A DNA stretch of 10,477 nt from Gammaproteobacteria bacterium (GCA_003561495.1 PWWM01000015.1:1-10477); one strand, 5' to 3'; counted from the first letter of the stretch, positions 1 through 7,415 are shown. The notes: generated by a model from the letters alone, not told the origin. Translations and numbers: made by a program.

Positions 1-459
1 GGCAGTGACCGGCTCGCGCAAATCCAGATCACGCAGGGTGCCGGTGCGTTGTACCGTCTCTGCCTGCAGGCGCTCTCCGGGTCGGCCACTCAGAAAACGT
101 CCGAGCAGCTCGTGCGATTCGCTGGCCGCTGCCAGTGCTTTCGGTGGCAACCACAGCAACCGAGATTTTTCCAACGCACTGACCCGATAGCCAATGACGC
201 CGTCTTCAAAACCAATGGCATGCCCGAACAACTCGGATGGCCCACGCTGCTCCAGCGCTTGTCCGTCCGGATCAAACATCTCCACCGCACCATCGACAAT
301 CACGAACAGCCCATCCCGACCGGGCGGGTCAAAAACCCCGATCTCATCACCGGCACTGGCCTCACGCACCTCGAACTGCCCGGCCAGCGCCGCGCGCTGT
401 TCAGAAGACAGCTCCGAGAACGGGGCGACATTGGCGAGGATTTCAGTAATCTGGATCAT
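1..459 (-). CDS. Cyclic-nucleotide-binding domain protein, N-terminal part (runs off the left edge)
   Basis: The reverse strand is open from an ATG at 459 to the window edge, giving 153 residues beginning MIQITEILANVAPFSELS. This matches the start of a cNMP-binding (CAP_ED) domain. Residues about 5-125 carry the expected features: a short N-terminal helix ending in F-S-E-L, the glycine turn in ASAGDEIGVFDPPGRDG, the strand LFVIVDGAVEMFD, and PSELFGHAIGF, which resembles the phosphate-binding cassette. Around residues 141-153 (RTGTLRDLDLREPVTA) the sequence looks like the lead-in to a CBS pair, as in proteins of the cNMP-CBS-CBS-DUF294 type. An AAGGA at 469-473 lies 9 nt before the ATG and supports this start. 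The cassette lacks the canonical R-S/T of true cAMP receptors, so the ligand is uncertain. The gene follows the exonuclease gene on the same strand after a 204-bp repeat-filled gap and may be its distal operon partner. Confidence 0.85.
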   Translation of the reverse strand, partial: MIQITEILANVAPFSELSSEQRAALAGQFEVREASAGDEIGVFDPPGRDGLFVIVDGAVEMFDPDGQALEQRGPSELFGHAIGFEDGVIGYRVSALEKSRLLWLPPKALAAASESHELLGRFLSGRPGERLQAETVQRTGTLRDLDLREPVTA

Positions 460-479
460 TGGTCAAATTCCTTGATTCA

Positions 480-547
480 CCACAAAGTCTTCAGTCCCGT
501 TTCCGGGCCCGCTGTCGCGAAAGGAACAAGAAAAGAAGACCACAGAG
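480..547. repeat. 60-bp-period dispersed repeat, copy 1
   Basis: CCACAAAG at 480-487 recurs as CCACAGAG at 540-547, exactly 60 bp later. Between them lies a GC-rich block (490-518, containing GTTTCCGGGCCCGCTGTCGC) followed by an A-rich block. The block at 490-518 is repeated in inverse orientation at 9235-9263 with one mismatch in 29. In that second copy the order of the two blocks is rotated, as expected if both derive from a tandem array with a period of about 60 bp. It lies just upstream of the cNMP-binding gene, noncoding. Confidence 0.75.
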
Positions 548-645
548 ACACAGAGGTCACAGAGAAATAATTAAGAGCAAGTTACTTCTTTTCTCTGTGG
601 CCTCTGTGCCTCCGTGGTGAATTCTGTGGTTTGCTTTTCTTGTTC
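523..645. repeat. Imperfect palindromic CACAGAG-type dispersed repeat, copy 1
   Basis: The left arm (523-567, containing GACCACAGAGACACAGAGG) and right arm (589-645, containing TTTCTCTGTGGCCTCTGTGC) are near reverse complements. The core 28 positions pair with three mismatches, and outer GGAACAAGAAAAG (523-535) pairs with CTTTTCTTGTTCC (633-645). The loop is AT-rich. It lies between the stop of the exonuclease gene (664) and the start of the cNMP-binding gene. A transcript would fold into a long hairpin followed by a U-rich stretch on the minus strand, so it could attenuate or end transcription. A second copy is at 7571-7642. Similar CACAGAG/CTCTGTG repeats are common in environmental bacterial genomes. 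Confidence 0.8.
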
Positions 646-663
646 CCGACCTGACAGTCATCA

Positions 664-2847
664 TCAATACTTCACCCGCGCATACCAGGTCTTGCGTGAG
701 GCTTTCAGGGCCTCGCCGAGCGTGTGGATGCCACGGTCTTCGAGTAACGGGATCAGTTTCTGAAAGATCTCGGCGGTCACCAGTGCATCGCCGATGGCGG
801 TATGGCGGCCAATGATGGTCAGACCGAAACGTTCGGCAATGTCGTCGAGATTATGGGTGTTCTGGTTTTCGTGAACCACCGCGCTCAACAGCAAGGTGTC
901 GAGCACAGGGTGATCGAAAACCACACCGCAGGCGTCCTGCTTGAGTTCCAGGCAGCGCATGTCGAAGGCGGCATTGTGAGCGACCAGCACACTGTCGGTG
1001 CAGAAGGCATGAAAGGCCGGCAATACTTCTTCGATGGCGGGTTGGCCGCGCACCATCTCATCGGTGATGCCGTGTATGGGGATGCCGGCTTCGGGAATCT
1101 TGCGTTGCGGGTTGACGAGCTGGTCAAAGCTTTCGCGCTTGAGAATCTTGCCGTTGACGATGCGCACCGCACCGATCTGGATGATCTGGTCACCGCCGGC
1201 CGGGTTCAGGCCGGTGGTTTCGGTGTCGAATACGGTAAAGCCCAGATCACGCAGCCTGCTGTCTTCCTGGGCGCGCGTGCGCTCGGTGGGGCGGAACAGG
1301 TCGAAGTCATAGAATTCGGGCCGATCCTCGTGGTGCTGGAAAGTCGAGGCCGGCTGTTCTTCCTGTGGCGTGGCCAGCGGCAGCAGCAGGCGAAAGCATC
1401 GCCGGGTCTTTTCGCCCTGGCATTCTTCCTCGATCCAGCATTCGCCGCTGTGCCGGTCGAGCACATCGCGCAGGCTCATGGCCATGGCTTCGCCGCCACT
1501 GATGATGGGCTCGTTTTCCCAGCTCAAATCGGGCTTTTCGCCGGATTCTTCGGAAATGGGCCAGACCAGGTCAAGCCGGGCGCGTCCCTCGTGGGTCGAC
1601 AATCGCAGGGTCAGATTCCTAATTCCGCAAACCGGGTCCAGTTTTCCAGCCAGATGGGTCAGCGCCTGCAAAAGTGAATAGCTTTCCAGCCTGAGCCAGA
1701 TCGGCTCGTCGTCACCCTCACGGGCAACCTCAATGCCGGATTCGGCTTCGATGCGCCCGACCGCGGCCTCGATCAGGTCGCTGCCAAGCATGTCTTCCAG
1801 CGGCCAGCGCGAACGCCAGGCGTCTGACGAGGACTGGCGCAATTCATCCAGACGCTGACTCAAGCCCTGGATCTCCTCGCGAATGACACCCAGCAGGCGC
1901 TCGCGCATGGCCTCATTGATATCGGGATCTTCGAGAATCTCGACCGCGGCCCGGGTATTGGCGAGGGCCGAGCGGCTGCCTTCGGTCAAGTCTTTGAGCA
2001 GTCGATCCTTTTCGGCATCGGCCTGCATTTCGTGAGTAATGTTCTCGATCAACAGCACGAACCCGTTCAGGTTCGTGGTGCTGGATCCGGATTCCGGATC
2101 CACGCTGCGCACCGGGCTCATCTGGATGCGTAACAGCTTTCCGGACGCGGTGGCCGTGACGAACTGGGCCGATGGACTGGCCGCACCCCGCGCCAGGCGG
2201 CGCTGGACATTTTCGACCGCATGCGCGACCAGTTGGCGGTCCAGTACGGTATAGATCGAGCGGCCCAGCCCGATCAGCTCGCTGCCGCCGGTCACCTGGG
2301 CGGCCTGCGACAAACGCTTGAACTGCAAGCGGGCGCGCTGGTTGTAGAGCAGGATGCGGCCGTCGAGATTGCATACCACCACGCTGCGGTCCAGCTCCGA
2401 CATCAGCGCGGCCAGGCGATTCTTTTCCAGTTCGGTCTGGCGACTGGCCTGGCGAATACGCTCATCCATTTCCGAGCGCAACTGCTCGTGGCGCTTGAGC
2501 AATTCATTGATCGGCTCGGCCAGTTGCTCCATCTCGCGGCTGCCCTGAATATTCAGCGGTTGGCTGACCTCGCCATCGGTGCGCAGACGAATGTCTTCGG
2601 CCAGCCGGGCCGGAGCGCGAACATACAGATCGATCAGGTAACGCAGTGCGGCACTGATCGGCAGCAGCGAAAACGCCCACAGCATGATCAGAAGCCCGGC
2701 ACGGTTGCCCAGCGCCTCGGTCAGGGCCGACCAGTTCTGCTCGGGCAGCACGGCCCATAGCATGAGCGCTGCGATGAACAACCAGGCCAGGCAGGCCAGC
2801 CCGACCACGGCCACACCGATCAGCAATCGCCACTCCAGTCGCCGCAT
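664..2847 (-). CDS. Membrane-anchored degenerate histidine-kinase/PAS protein fused to a DEDDh 3'-5' exonuclease
   Basis: The protein has 727 residues. Two hydrophobic helices (about 7-34 and 50-75) are followed by a HAMP-like charged linker (75-135), a PAS-like domain (about 140-270) and a helical pair where a kinase DHp would sit (281-340). There the phospho-acceptor motif reads LTEGSRSAL with no histidine. A remnant ATPase-like region (345-492) lacks N and G boxes. The C-terminal exonuclease (535-705) is intact: FDTETTG gives D541 and E543, HNAAFD gives D629, and RHTAIGDA gives H682 and D687. This is the DnaQ/PolC-epsilon DEDDh set, expected to bind two metals and remove 3' nucleotides from DNA or RNA. 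It starts 2 nt after the receiver gene's stop and is probably co-transcribed with it; the Shine-Dalgarno is weak. Similar exonuclease genes lie beside SSS transporters and cNMP/CBS genes in pseudomonads and relatives. The substrate and the signal sensed are unknown. It is not the replicative epsilon subunit, because of its size and membrane anchor. Confidence 0.9.
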   Translation of the reverse strand: MRRLEWRLLIGVAVVGLACLAWLFIAALMLWAVLPEQNWSALTEALGNRAGLLIMLWAFSLLPISAALRYLIDLYVRAPARLAEDIRLRTDGEVSQPLNIQGSREMEQLAEPINELLKRHEQLRSEMDERIRQASRQTELEKNRLAALMSELDRSVVVCNLDGRILLYNQRARLQFKRLSQAAQVTGGSELIGLGRSIYTVLDRQLVAHAVENVQRRLARGAASPSAQFVTATASGKLLRIQMSPVRSVDPESGSSTTNLNGFVLLIENITHEMQADAEKDRLLKDLTEGSRSALANTRAAVEILEDPDINEAMRERLLGVIREEIQGLSQRLDELRQSSSDAWRSRWPLEDMLGSDLIEAAVGRIEAESGIEVAREGDDEPIWLRLESYSLLQALTHLAGKLDPVCGIRNLTLRLSTHEGRARLDLVWPISEESGEKPDLSWENEPIISGGEAMAMSLRDVLDRHSGECWIEEECQGEKTRRCFRLLLPLATPQEEQPASTFQHHEDRPEFYDFDLFRPTERTRAQEDSRLRDLGFTVFDTETTGLNPAGGDQIIQIGAVRIVNGKILKRESFDQLVNPQRKIPEAGIPIHGITDEMVRGQPAIEEVLPAFHAFCTDSVLVAHNAAFDMRCLELKQDACGVVFDHPVLDTLLLSAVVHENQNTHNLDDIAERFGLTIIGRHTAIGDALVTAEIFQKLIPLLEDRGIHTLGEALKASRKTWYARVKY

Positions 2848-2849
2848 GT

Positions 2850-3206
2850 TCAGTCCAGCATCTGCCTGACCTGCTCGGCCAGCTTGCGGGTGGAAAACGG
2901 CTTGACCACGTAGGCATCGGCGCCCAGCGCCTGGCCCTTGGCGATATCGGTATCGCGGCCCTTGGCGGTCAGCATGATGATCTTGAGGTCCGGGTGCTCG
3001 GCGCGCACCGCCTGCAACACCTCGAAGCCGGATTTCTTCGGCATCATGGCATCGAGTAGCACCAGGTCGAGCTCGTGCTCGCTAATCATCTCCAACGCTT
3101 CTTCGCCGTCGCGCGCCACCAATACCTCATGGCCCTCGCGCTGCATCAGGTATTCCAGCGAGATCACGATGTTCGGTTCGTCGTCGGCGATCAGTATCTT
3201 CTTCAT
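2850..3206 (-). CDS. Receiver-only response regulator (CheY-like)
   Basis: The 118-residue protein consists only of a REC domain. The acidic pair D8/D9, the phospho-acceptor D52 (in LVLLDAMMP), T80 (MLTAK) and K102 (VVKPF) are all in place, so phosphorylation should be functional. There is no output domain, so it must act by protein-protein contact or as a phosphate relay. It lies between the SSS-kinase gene (197 bp upstream) and the degenerate-kinase exonuclease gene (2 nt downstream). The hybrid kinase is therefore its most likely phosphodonor and the exonuclease protein a plausible target; both links are inference. GAGG and AAGG lie just before the ATG in a purine-rich stretch. In other gammaproteobacteria, CbrA/CrbS-type kinases pair with DNA-binding regulators (CbrB, CrbR), none of which is visible here. 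Confidence 0.92.
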   Translation of the reverse strand: MKKILIADDEPNIVISLEYLMQREGHEVLVARDGEEALEMISEHELDLVLLDAMMPKKSGFEVLQAVRAEHPDLKIIMLTAKGRDTDIAKGQALGADAYVVKPFSTRKLAEQVRQMLD

Positions 3207-3235
3207 CGGCCTTGCCTCACTGCCTTTCTCGAAAT

Positions 3236-3388
3236 CCGTAGGTCGGGGTTACATCCCCGACGGACGACCTATCCGGCTTCGACACAAGTTCGATGTATGT
3301 CAGTGCCTGGGTTCGGCGTAGGACACACGAACGATCCGGTGCCGATGAATTCGACGTTGTCCGTCGGGGATGTAACCCCGACCTACGG
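3236..3388. repeat. REPIN-like pair of inverted REP palindromes
   Basis: A perfect 30-bp inverted repeat (3236-3265 and 3359-3388) is separated by 93 bp. Each arm is itself a hairpin: GTCGGGG, six-base loop TTACAT, CCCCGAC (3242-3261 in the left arm), with a GTAGG-type flank. Two REP palindromes in opposite orientation define a REPIN/BIME, usually mobilised in trans by a RAYT (Y1-type) transposase. No RAYT gene is in the window. It fills the gap between the kinase stop (3402) and the receiver start (3206), where transcripts could fold into stable stems and dampen or separate expression of the two genes. Confidence 0.85.
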
Positions 3389-3401
3389 TCATGAAGTGTT
3401 T

Positions 3402-6164
3402 TCATTTTCTTTCTCCGCGACTTTGCGCGTTTGCGCGAGCATCTTCCCCGCCACGCGGCAGGAAAAACCCGAACGTCGCCCCCTGGCCGGGTTCGGATTC
3501 AACCCACATCCGCCCGCCGAAATGCTCGATGATCTGCCGGCTGATCGGCAAGCCCAGGCCGGTGCCCTGGTGTTGCTGGTCGCCGACCTGGCGGAACTTG
3601 TCGAAGACCTGGGCCTGTTCGGCCGGCGCGATGCCGACGCCGTTGTCGCTGACCGTCACGGTCACGCCATCGGGCTGGTCGCTGATGGTCACTACCACCC
3701 GGCCATTGTCCTCGGGCAGGTATTTCAGGGCATTGGACAACAAATTCAGTATGACCTGCACCAGCCGGTCGGCATCGGCGCGCAGACTCCTGACCTGGTG
3801 GGGTCCCTTGATCTCCAGGCGCGCGGACTTTTCCTCGAAGCGGGCCCTGATGCTGTCTGCGGCCTGGCGAACAATGACGGCCAGGTCGACATCGGAGTTG
3901 TGCCACTCGGCGTGGCCGGCCTCGATCCGGGCCAGGTCCAGTACCTGTCCGACCAGGCGGCTCAGGCGCTCGCTCTCTGAAACCATGATGTCGAGAAACT
4001 CCCGCCGCTGGTCGGCCGGCATATCCTCGTCGTCGCGCATCATTTCTGTCAGCGCCCGGATCGAGGTCAGCGGGGTACGCAGCTCGTGGGTGACCGACGA
4101 CATGAAATCGTCTTTCAGGCGATCCAGGCTCTTCAATTGTTCGTTGGCGGTCTTGAGTTCCTGGGTGGCCTGTTCCAGCGAGCGGGATTTCTCTTCCAGC
4201 GCCTGTGAGTAGGCGCGCAGTTGCGAAGCTTCCTCGAGAATGCGCACCACGTCATCCAGCTCGAGTGGCTCTTCTTCCACCGCCGAGGCCACCATCACTC
4301 GAGCAGAGGCCGAACCAATCGCGCCGGCCAGTTGCGTTTCCACCCGCTGGACCAGGCGGGCATCGGCCGGCATGTTGGCCACCGATTCGGCGCCGATGGC
4401 CTGCGCATGCTCCTCGAACAGACGATCGGCGGACTGTGCGCCAAGAAAGCGCTCGGTCAGATCCTTGAGATCCTCTACCCGCGCCCGGCCTTGCCAGAAC
4501 ACCGGCTCCTGATCGCCGCGGCGTTCGAACACATCAACGAATAACTGCGCCTGGCTGGCCTCACGCGCCGTGGGCCGGGTCAACAGCGAAATGCCGACAA
4601 AGGCGGCGATATTGCCGAACAGGCTCCAGAACAGTGAATGGGTGAGCGGGTCCAGGCCGCTCAGGCCAAGGAAGGCTTCGGGCTTGAGCCAGGCCAGCCC
4701 GGCCGGGCCGTATTCGAGAAAATCGGTGGCCATCCAGCCCGACTTGGCAATCGAGGGCAGCATCAGTGTGTAGACCCAGAAGCCGAAGCCGACCAGCAGT
4801 CCAGCCAGCACGCCGGCGCGGGTGGCGCCCTTCCAGTACATCCCGCCCAGGGCGGCCGGGGCGAACTGAGCCACGGCGGCAAAGCTGATCAGGCCGATCG
4901 AGACCAACGCGTAAGCCTCGCCGGCCAGGTAGAAATACAGGTAACCGAGCAACAACAGTCCGATGATGGCCAGGCGGCGAATGGTTTTCAGCAGGCGGGT
5001 CAGGTCACCGCCGGAGCGGCCGCCGAAACGCCGGGTCTTGAGCAGGGCCGGCATGACCAGGTCATTGCAGATCATGGTTGAAACGGCAATGGATTCGACG
5101 ATGACCATGCCGGTGGCCGCACTCAAGCCGCCGATGAATACGAACAGCGCCAGGATCATGGCGCCCTCGGCCAGCGGTAGCGAGAGCACGAACAGGTCCG
5201 GATTGGCTTGTCCCGCACCGAAGTAGATCAGCCCGCCAATGGCGATCGGCAGCACGAAAAGGTTGATCAGGAACAGATACAGCGGAAACACCCAGGCGGC
5301 GCGCTTCAAATGCCGCTCGTCCACGTTTTCGACCACCATGACCTGGAACTGGCGCGGCAGAAAGAGTACCGACAGCATGGCCAGCAGCACCAGGGCGAAC
5401 CATTGCGAGTAGATGAACGGGCTGGCGCCATGATCGAAGCGCAGCAGTTGCGCCAACCCCTCGTCGGCCATGGCCCGGCCGAACAGATCGCCCAGGCCGT
5501 CGAACAGCCAGTAGGTCACGAACAATCCAACGGCCAGAAAGGCAACCAACTTGACAATGGATTCGAAGGCAATGGCTGCGACCATGCCCTCGTGACGTTC
5601 GGTCATGTCCAGGTGGCGGGTGCCGAACAGGATGATGAAGCCGGCCAGGGCCAGGGCCAGGTACAGGGTGGAATCCTGCCACCAGGGTTGGGTGACACTC
5701 GGCAACTCGGTCCCGGCCGGCGTGGTCAGCAAGGCATAACCGGACGAGATGGCTTTCAGTTGCAGGGCGATATAGGGCACGATGCCGACCACGGTGATCA
5801 AGGTCACCAGGCCGGCGATCAGCGGGCTCTTGCCATAGCGGCTGGCGATGAAGTCGGCCACCGAGGTGATGCGGTAGGTTTTGGCGATGCGCACCATCTT
5901 GCGGATCACCACCCAGGCCAGGATCATCGCCAGCATGGGGCCTAAGTAAATGGGCAGAAACCATACCCCCTCCACCGAGGCCCGGCCGACGCTGCCGAAA
6001 TAGGTCCAGGCGGTGCAATACACTGCGATCGACAGCGCATACACCCACGGACTGGCGATGATGGAGCGACCTTCGGCCGCGCGCTTGTCGCCCCACCAGG
6101 CAATTGCGAACAACAGCGCCAGGTAGGCGAAGGAAATGGCGATGACCAGACCGACCGACATCAT
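3402..6164 (-). CDS. Sodium/solute symporter-STAC-histidine kinase (CbrA/CrbS type)
   Basis: The protein has 920 residues. Residues 1 to about 530 form an SLC5/SSS-type permease with about 13 hydrophobic segments. A STAC-like linker follows (about 540-640, with the pattern LTERFLGAQ, then TQLAGAIGSASARVMV), then a coiled coil (640-685). The DHp domain has H693 in THELRTP. The ATPase has an N box (N807, N811), a G1 box DNGVG (840-844) and a G2 box GTGLGL (867-872), all intact. Family members such as CbrA and CrbS couple a transported or bound metabolite to a two-component response; CrbS controls acetate use and CbrA carbon/nitrogen balance with histidine. The substrate here cannot be read from sequence. 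There is no PAS domain. The first ATG (6164) is followed by another, with AAGGG upstream. The last ~17 residues (DARANAQSRGERK) look like a translated dispersed repeat. The 64-residue membrane gene ends 1 nt before it, so they are co-transcribed. Confidence 0.93.
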   Translation of the reverse strand: MMSVGLVIAISFAYLALLFAIAWWGDKRAAEGRSIIASPWVYALSIAVYCTAWTYFGSVGRASVEGVWFLPIYLGPMLAMILAWVVIRKMVRIAKTYRITSVADFIASRYGKSPLIAGLVTLITVVGIVPYIALQLKAISSGYALLTTPAGTELPSVTQPWWQDSTLYLALALAGFIILFGTRHLDMTERHEGMVAAIAFESIVKLVAFLAVGLFVTYWLFDGLGDLFGRAMADEGLAQLLRFDHGASPFIYSQWFALVLLAMLSVLFLPRQFQVMVVENVDERHLKRAAWVFPLYLFLINLFVLPIAIGGLIYFGAGQANPDLFVLSLPLAEGAMILALFVFIGGLSAATGMVIVESIAVSTMICNDLVMPALLKTRRFGGRSGGDLTRLLKTIRRLAIIGLLLLGYLYFYLAGEAYALVSIGLISFAAVAQFAPAALGGMYWKGATRAGVLAGLLVGFGFWVYTLMLPSIAKSGWMATDFLEYGPAGLAWLKPEAFLGLSGLDPLTHSLFWSLFGNIAAFVGISLLTRPTAREASQAQLFVDVFERRGDQEPVFWQGRARVEDLKDLTERFLGAQSADRLFEEHAQAIGAESVANMPADARLVQRVETQLAGAIGSASARVMVASAVEEEPLELDDVVRILEEASQLRAYSQALEEKSRSLEQATQELKTANEQLKSLDRLKDDFMSSVTHELRTPLTSIRALTEMMRDDEDMPADQRREFLDIMVSESERLSRLVGQVLDLARIEAGHAEWHNSDVDLAVIVRQAADSIRARFEEKSARLEIKGPHQVRSLRADADRLVQVILNLLSNALKYLPEDNGRVVVTISDQPDGVTVTVSDNGVGIAPAEQAQVFDKFRQVGDQQHQGTGLGLPISRQIIEHFGGRMWVESEPGQGATFGFFLPRGGEDARANAQSRGERK

Positions 6165-6165
6165 G

Positions 6166-6360
6166 TCAGTATTCCCTTCGCTCCATCAGCCAGGCGAGCA
6201 GGACGATCAGCAGCGCCCAGCATGCGAACAACCCGGCCGGAAACAGCGGCAGACCGAATACGACCAGGTCACGATCCCACAACGACAGCAAAGGAAAGCT
6301 GAACAGCAGCCAGCCCAGGCAGAACAGCGCGATCAGTTGTGCCTGACGCCGACGCTTCAT
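6166..6360 (-). CDS. Small two-helix membrane protein next to the SSS-kinase
   Basis: The 64 residues start MKRRRQAQ, then two hydrophobic helices (about 9-27 and 33-58) joined by a short loop LWDRDLVVFG, and a charged end MERREY. The positive N terminus predicts both ends in the cytoplasm. The size, two helices, and position directly before a sodium/solute symporter match short accessory proteins (DUF3311/DUF4212/DUF485 kinds) that accompany SSS transporters; which one, if any, is not settled. Its ATG overlaps the stop of the upstream nucleotidyltransferase gene (ATGA), and its stop lies 1 nt before the kinase start, so translation is probably coupled on both sides. GAGG about 9 nt upstream serves as ribosome site. 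A role as a subunit or stabiliser of the symporter-kinase is an inference. Confidence 0.8.
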   Translation of the reverse strand: MKRRRQAQLIALFCLGWLLFSFPLLSLWDRDLVVFGLPLFPAGLFACWALLIVLLAWLMERREY

Positions 6361-7415
6361 TGAAAGGCCTCGGCGCGAAACTGCCGGATCAATGCCTGCT
6401 GGTGACTGGTGATCTGCTGAAATGAATGCCGGAGCGCGCGTTCATCGTCCTCGTTCAGCTCTCCACGGATGATCTTGTAATCCGGCTCTCGACCGGCACG
6501 AACCTGGCGCGCCTGATGGGCGATGCGCAGTTGGCTCGCGGTCTCAAAGGCCTTTTCCAGGTCCTCGAAGCGTTCGCTGTCGGCCGGGTGATGCGTTTTC
6601 AGCGCCTTGAGACGCGCCAGTGTGTCGACCTCGTCCAGGCCCGCAGCCAGGCTCCAGGTCCGGGCCAGGTCAACCACGGGGGTGATAGCGTGTTTTTTCA
6701 AATTGATACGGGCTTCCCCCTGTTCATTGCGCTTGAAGCTCAGGCGACCCAACCAGGTCAGGGCCGGCCGGAAATGCAGGGCTGCCGCGGCCAGATGGGC
6801 CTGGAACAGTGGGCTTGCGCGGGTTCGGGCCAGAATGTCCCGGCGCAACGCATCGACCAGGCCGGCATCGCCATGAATGGCGCGCAGGTCAAAAAATATG
6901 CACAGGCGCACCAGGGCAGCGGGTTCGGGTTGTTCGATCCAGCGCTGGAAATCGTTCTGCCAGGCGGTCAGGCTCATCCGCCAGCGCGGATTGCTCGCCA
7001 TGATGTCGCCCGGGCAAAAGCGATAACCACACTCGTCAAGCTGACGACAGACCTGATCCGACAGCCCGGAGAAATACTCGCCGTGGCGGTCTTCGCGATA
7101 GTCATCGGACAGCACCAGCGCATTGTCCTGGTCCGAACCCAGGATCTGCTCGCCGCGGGCTAGCGAACCGGCCACGGCAAAGGCGTAGGGAACGGGCGGC
7201 TCGCCCAGGTCTAACTCGGCCAGTTGCAGCAGTCGCACCGCAATGCGCTCTCCCAAGGTGCTGATGGCGGTGACAATGTCCTGCGCGCTCTGTCCGGCAT
7301 CGTCCAGTTCGGCCAGCAGTGCCGGCAGGGTTCGGGCGCAGGCAGAGACCGCTTCGGCCTGTTCGGCTTGGTCAATCGAGTGCAGCAGGGCCTGGGCTTC
7401 CCGGATTGCCATCAT
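6357..7415 (-). CDS. DUF294-family putative nucleotidyltransferase (stand-alone)
   Basis: In this 352-residue protein, residues about 75-145 carry the nucleotidyltransferase signature AGSLARGEQILGSDQDNAL: G83-S84 and the acidic pair D95/D97 would bind the metal and nucleotide, as in GlnD-type uridylyltransferases. GDIMASNPRWRMSLTAW (136-152) and the helical C-terminal half (to about 345) match the DUF294 and DUF294_C domains. In most known proteins these follow a cNMP-binding domain and two CBS domains in one chain of about 600-640 residues. Here they stand alone, while a cNMP-binding protein begins at the far end of the cluster. It probably moves a nucleotidyl group onto a protein partner, but no target is known. 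It is first in the run; two ATGs occur at 7415 and 7412 with CGGGG just upstream. It overlaps the next gene by 4 nt (ATGA). Confidence 0.9.
   Translation of the reverse strand: MMAIREAQALLHSIDQAEQAEAVSACARTLPALLAELDDAGQSAQDIVTAISTLGERIAVRLLQLAELDLGEPPVPYAFAVAGSLARGEQILGSDQDNALVLSDDYREDRHGEYFSGLSDQVCRQLDECGYRFCPGDIMASNPRWRMSLTAWQNDFQRWIEQPEPAALVRLCIFFDLRAIHGDAGLVDALRRDILARTRASPLFQAHLAAAALHFRPALTWLGRLSFKRNEQGEARINLKKHAITPVVDLARTWSLAAGLDEVDTLARLKALKTHHPADSERFEDLEKAFETASQLRIAHQARQVRAGREPDYKIIRGELNEDDERALRHSFQQITSHQQALIRQFRAEAFQ

Noticed and set aside
480..660. Possible CRISPR array
   Set aside because: The repeats are palindromic or 60-bp period with no regular unique spacers and no cas genes.
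802..1677. Long plus-strand open frame opposite the exonuclease gene (291 codons)
   Set aside because: It is the mirror of a GC-rich gene with clear domains on the other strand; its translation shows no recognisable domain.
664..2847. DNA polymerase III epsilon subunit (dnaQ)
   Set aside because: The N-terminal 530 residues are a membrane-anchored sensor module, unlike the ~240-residue replicative subunit.
3075..4212. Overlapping plus-strand open frames opposite the kinase and receiver
   Set aside because: They run through the REPIN and the opposite strand of catalytic motifs, with no ribosome site or family resemblance.
5062..6096. Second minus-strand frame (344 codons) inside the symporter-kinase gene
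   Set aside because: It is rich in Arg, Gly and His, as expected of a shifted frame of a GC-rich gene; the hydrophobic helices lie in the other frame.
3402..6164. Plain acetate or proline permease (ActP/PutP)
   Set aside because: An intact DHp and ATPase follow the permease domain, so it is a transporter-kinase; the substrate cannot be assigned.
6426..7163. Plus-strand open frame opposite the nucleotidyltransferase gene
   Set aside because: No domain; the SDQD catalytic motif and both start and stop overlaps support the minus-strand gene.
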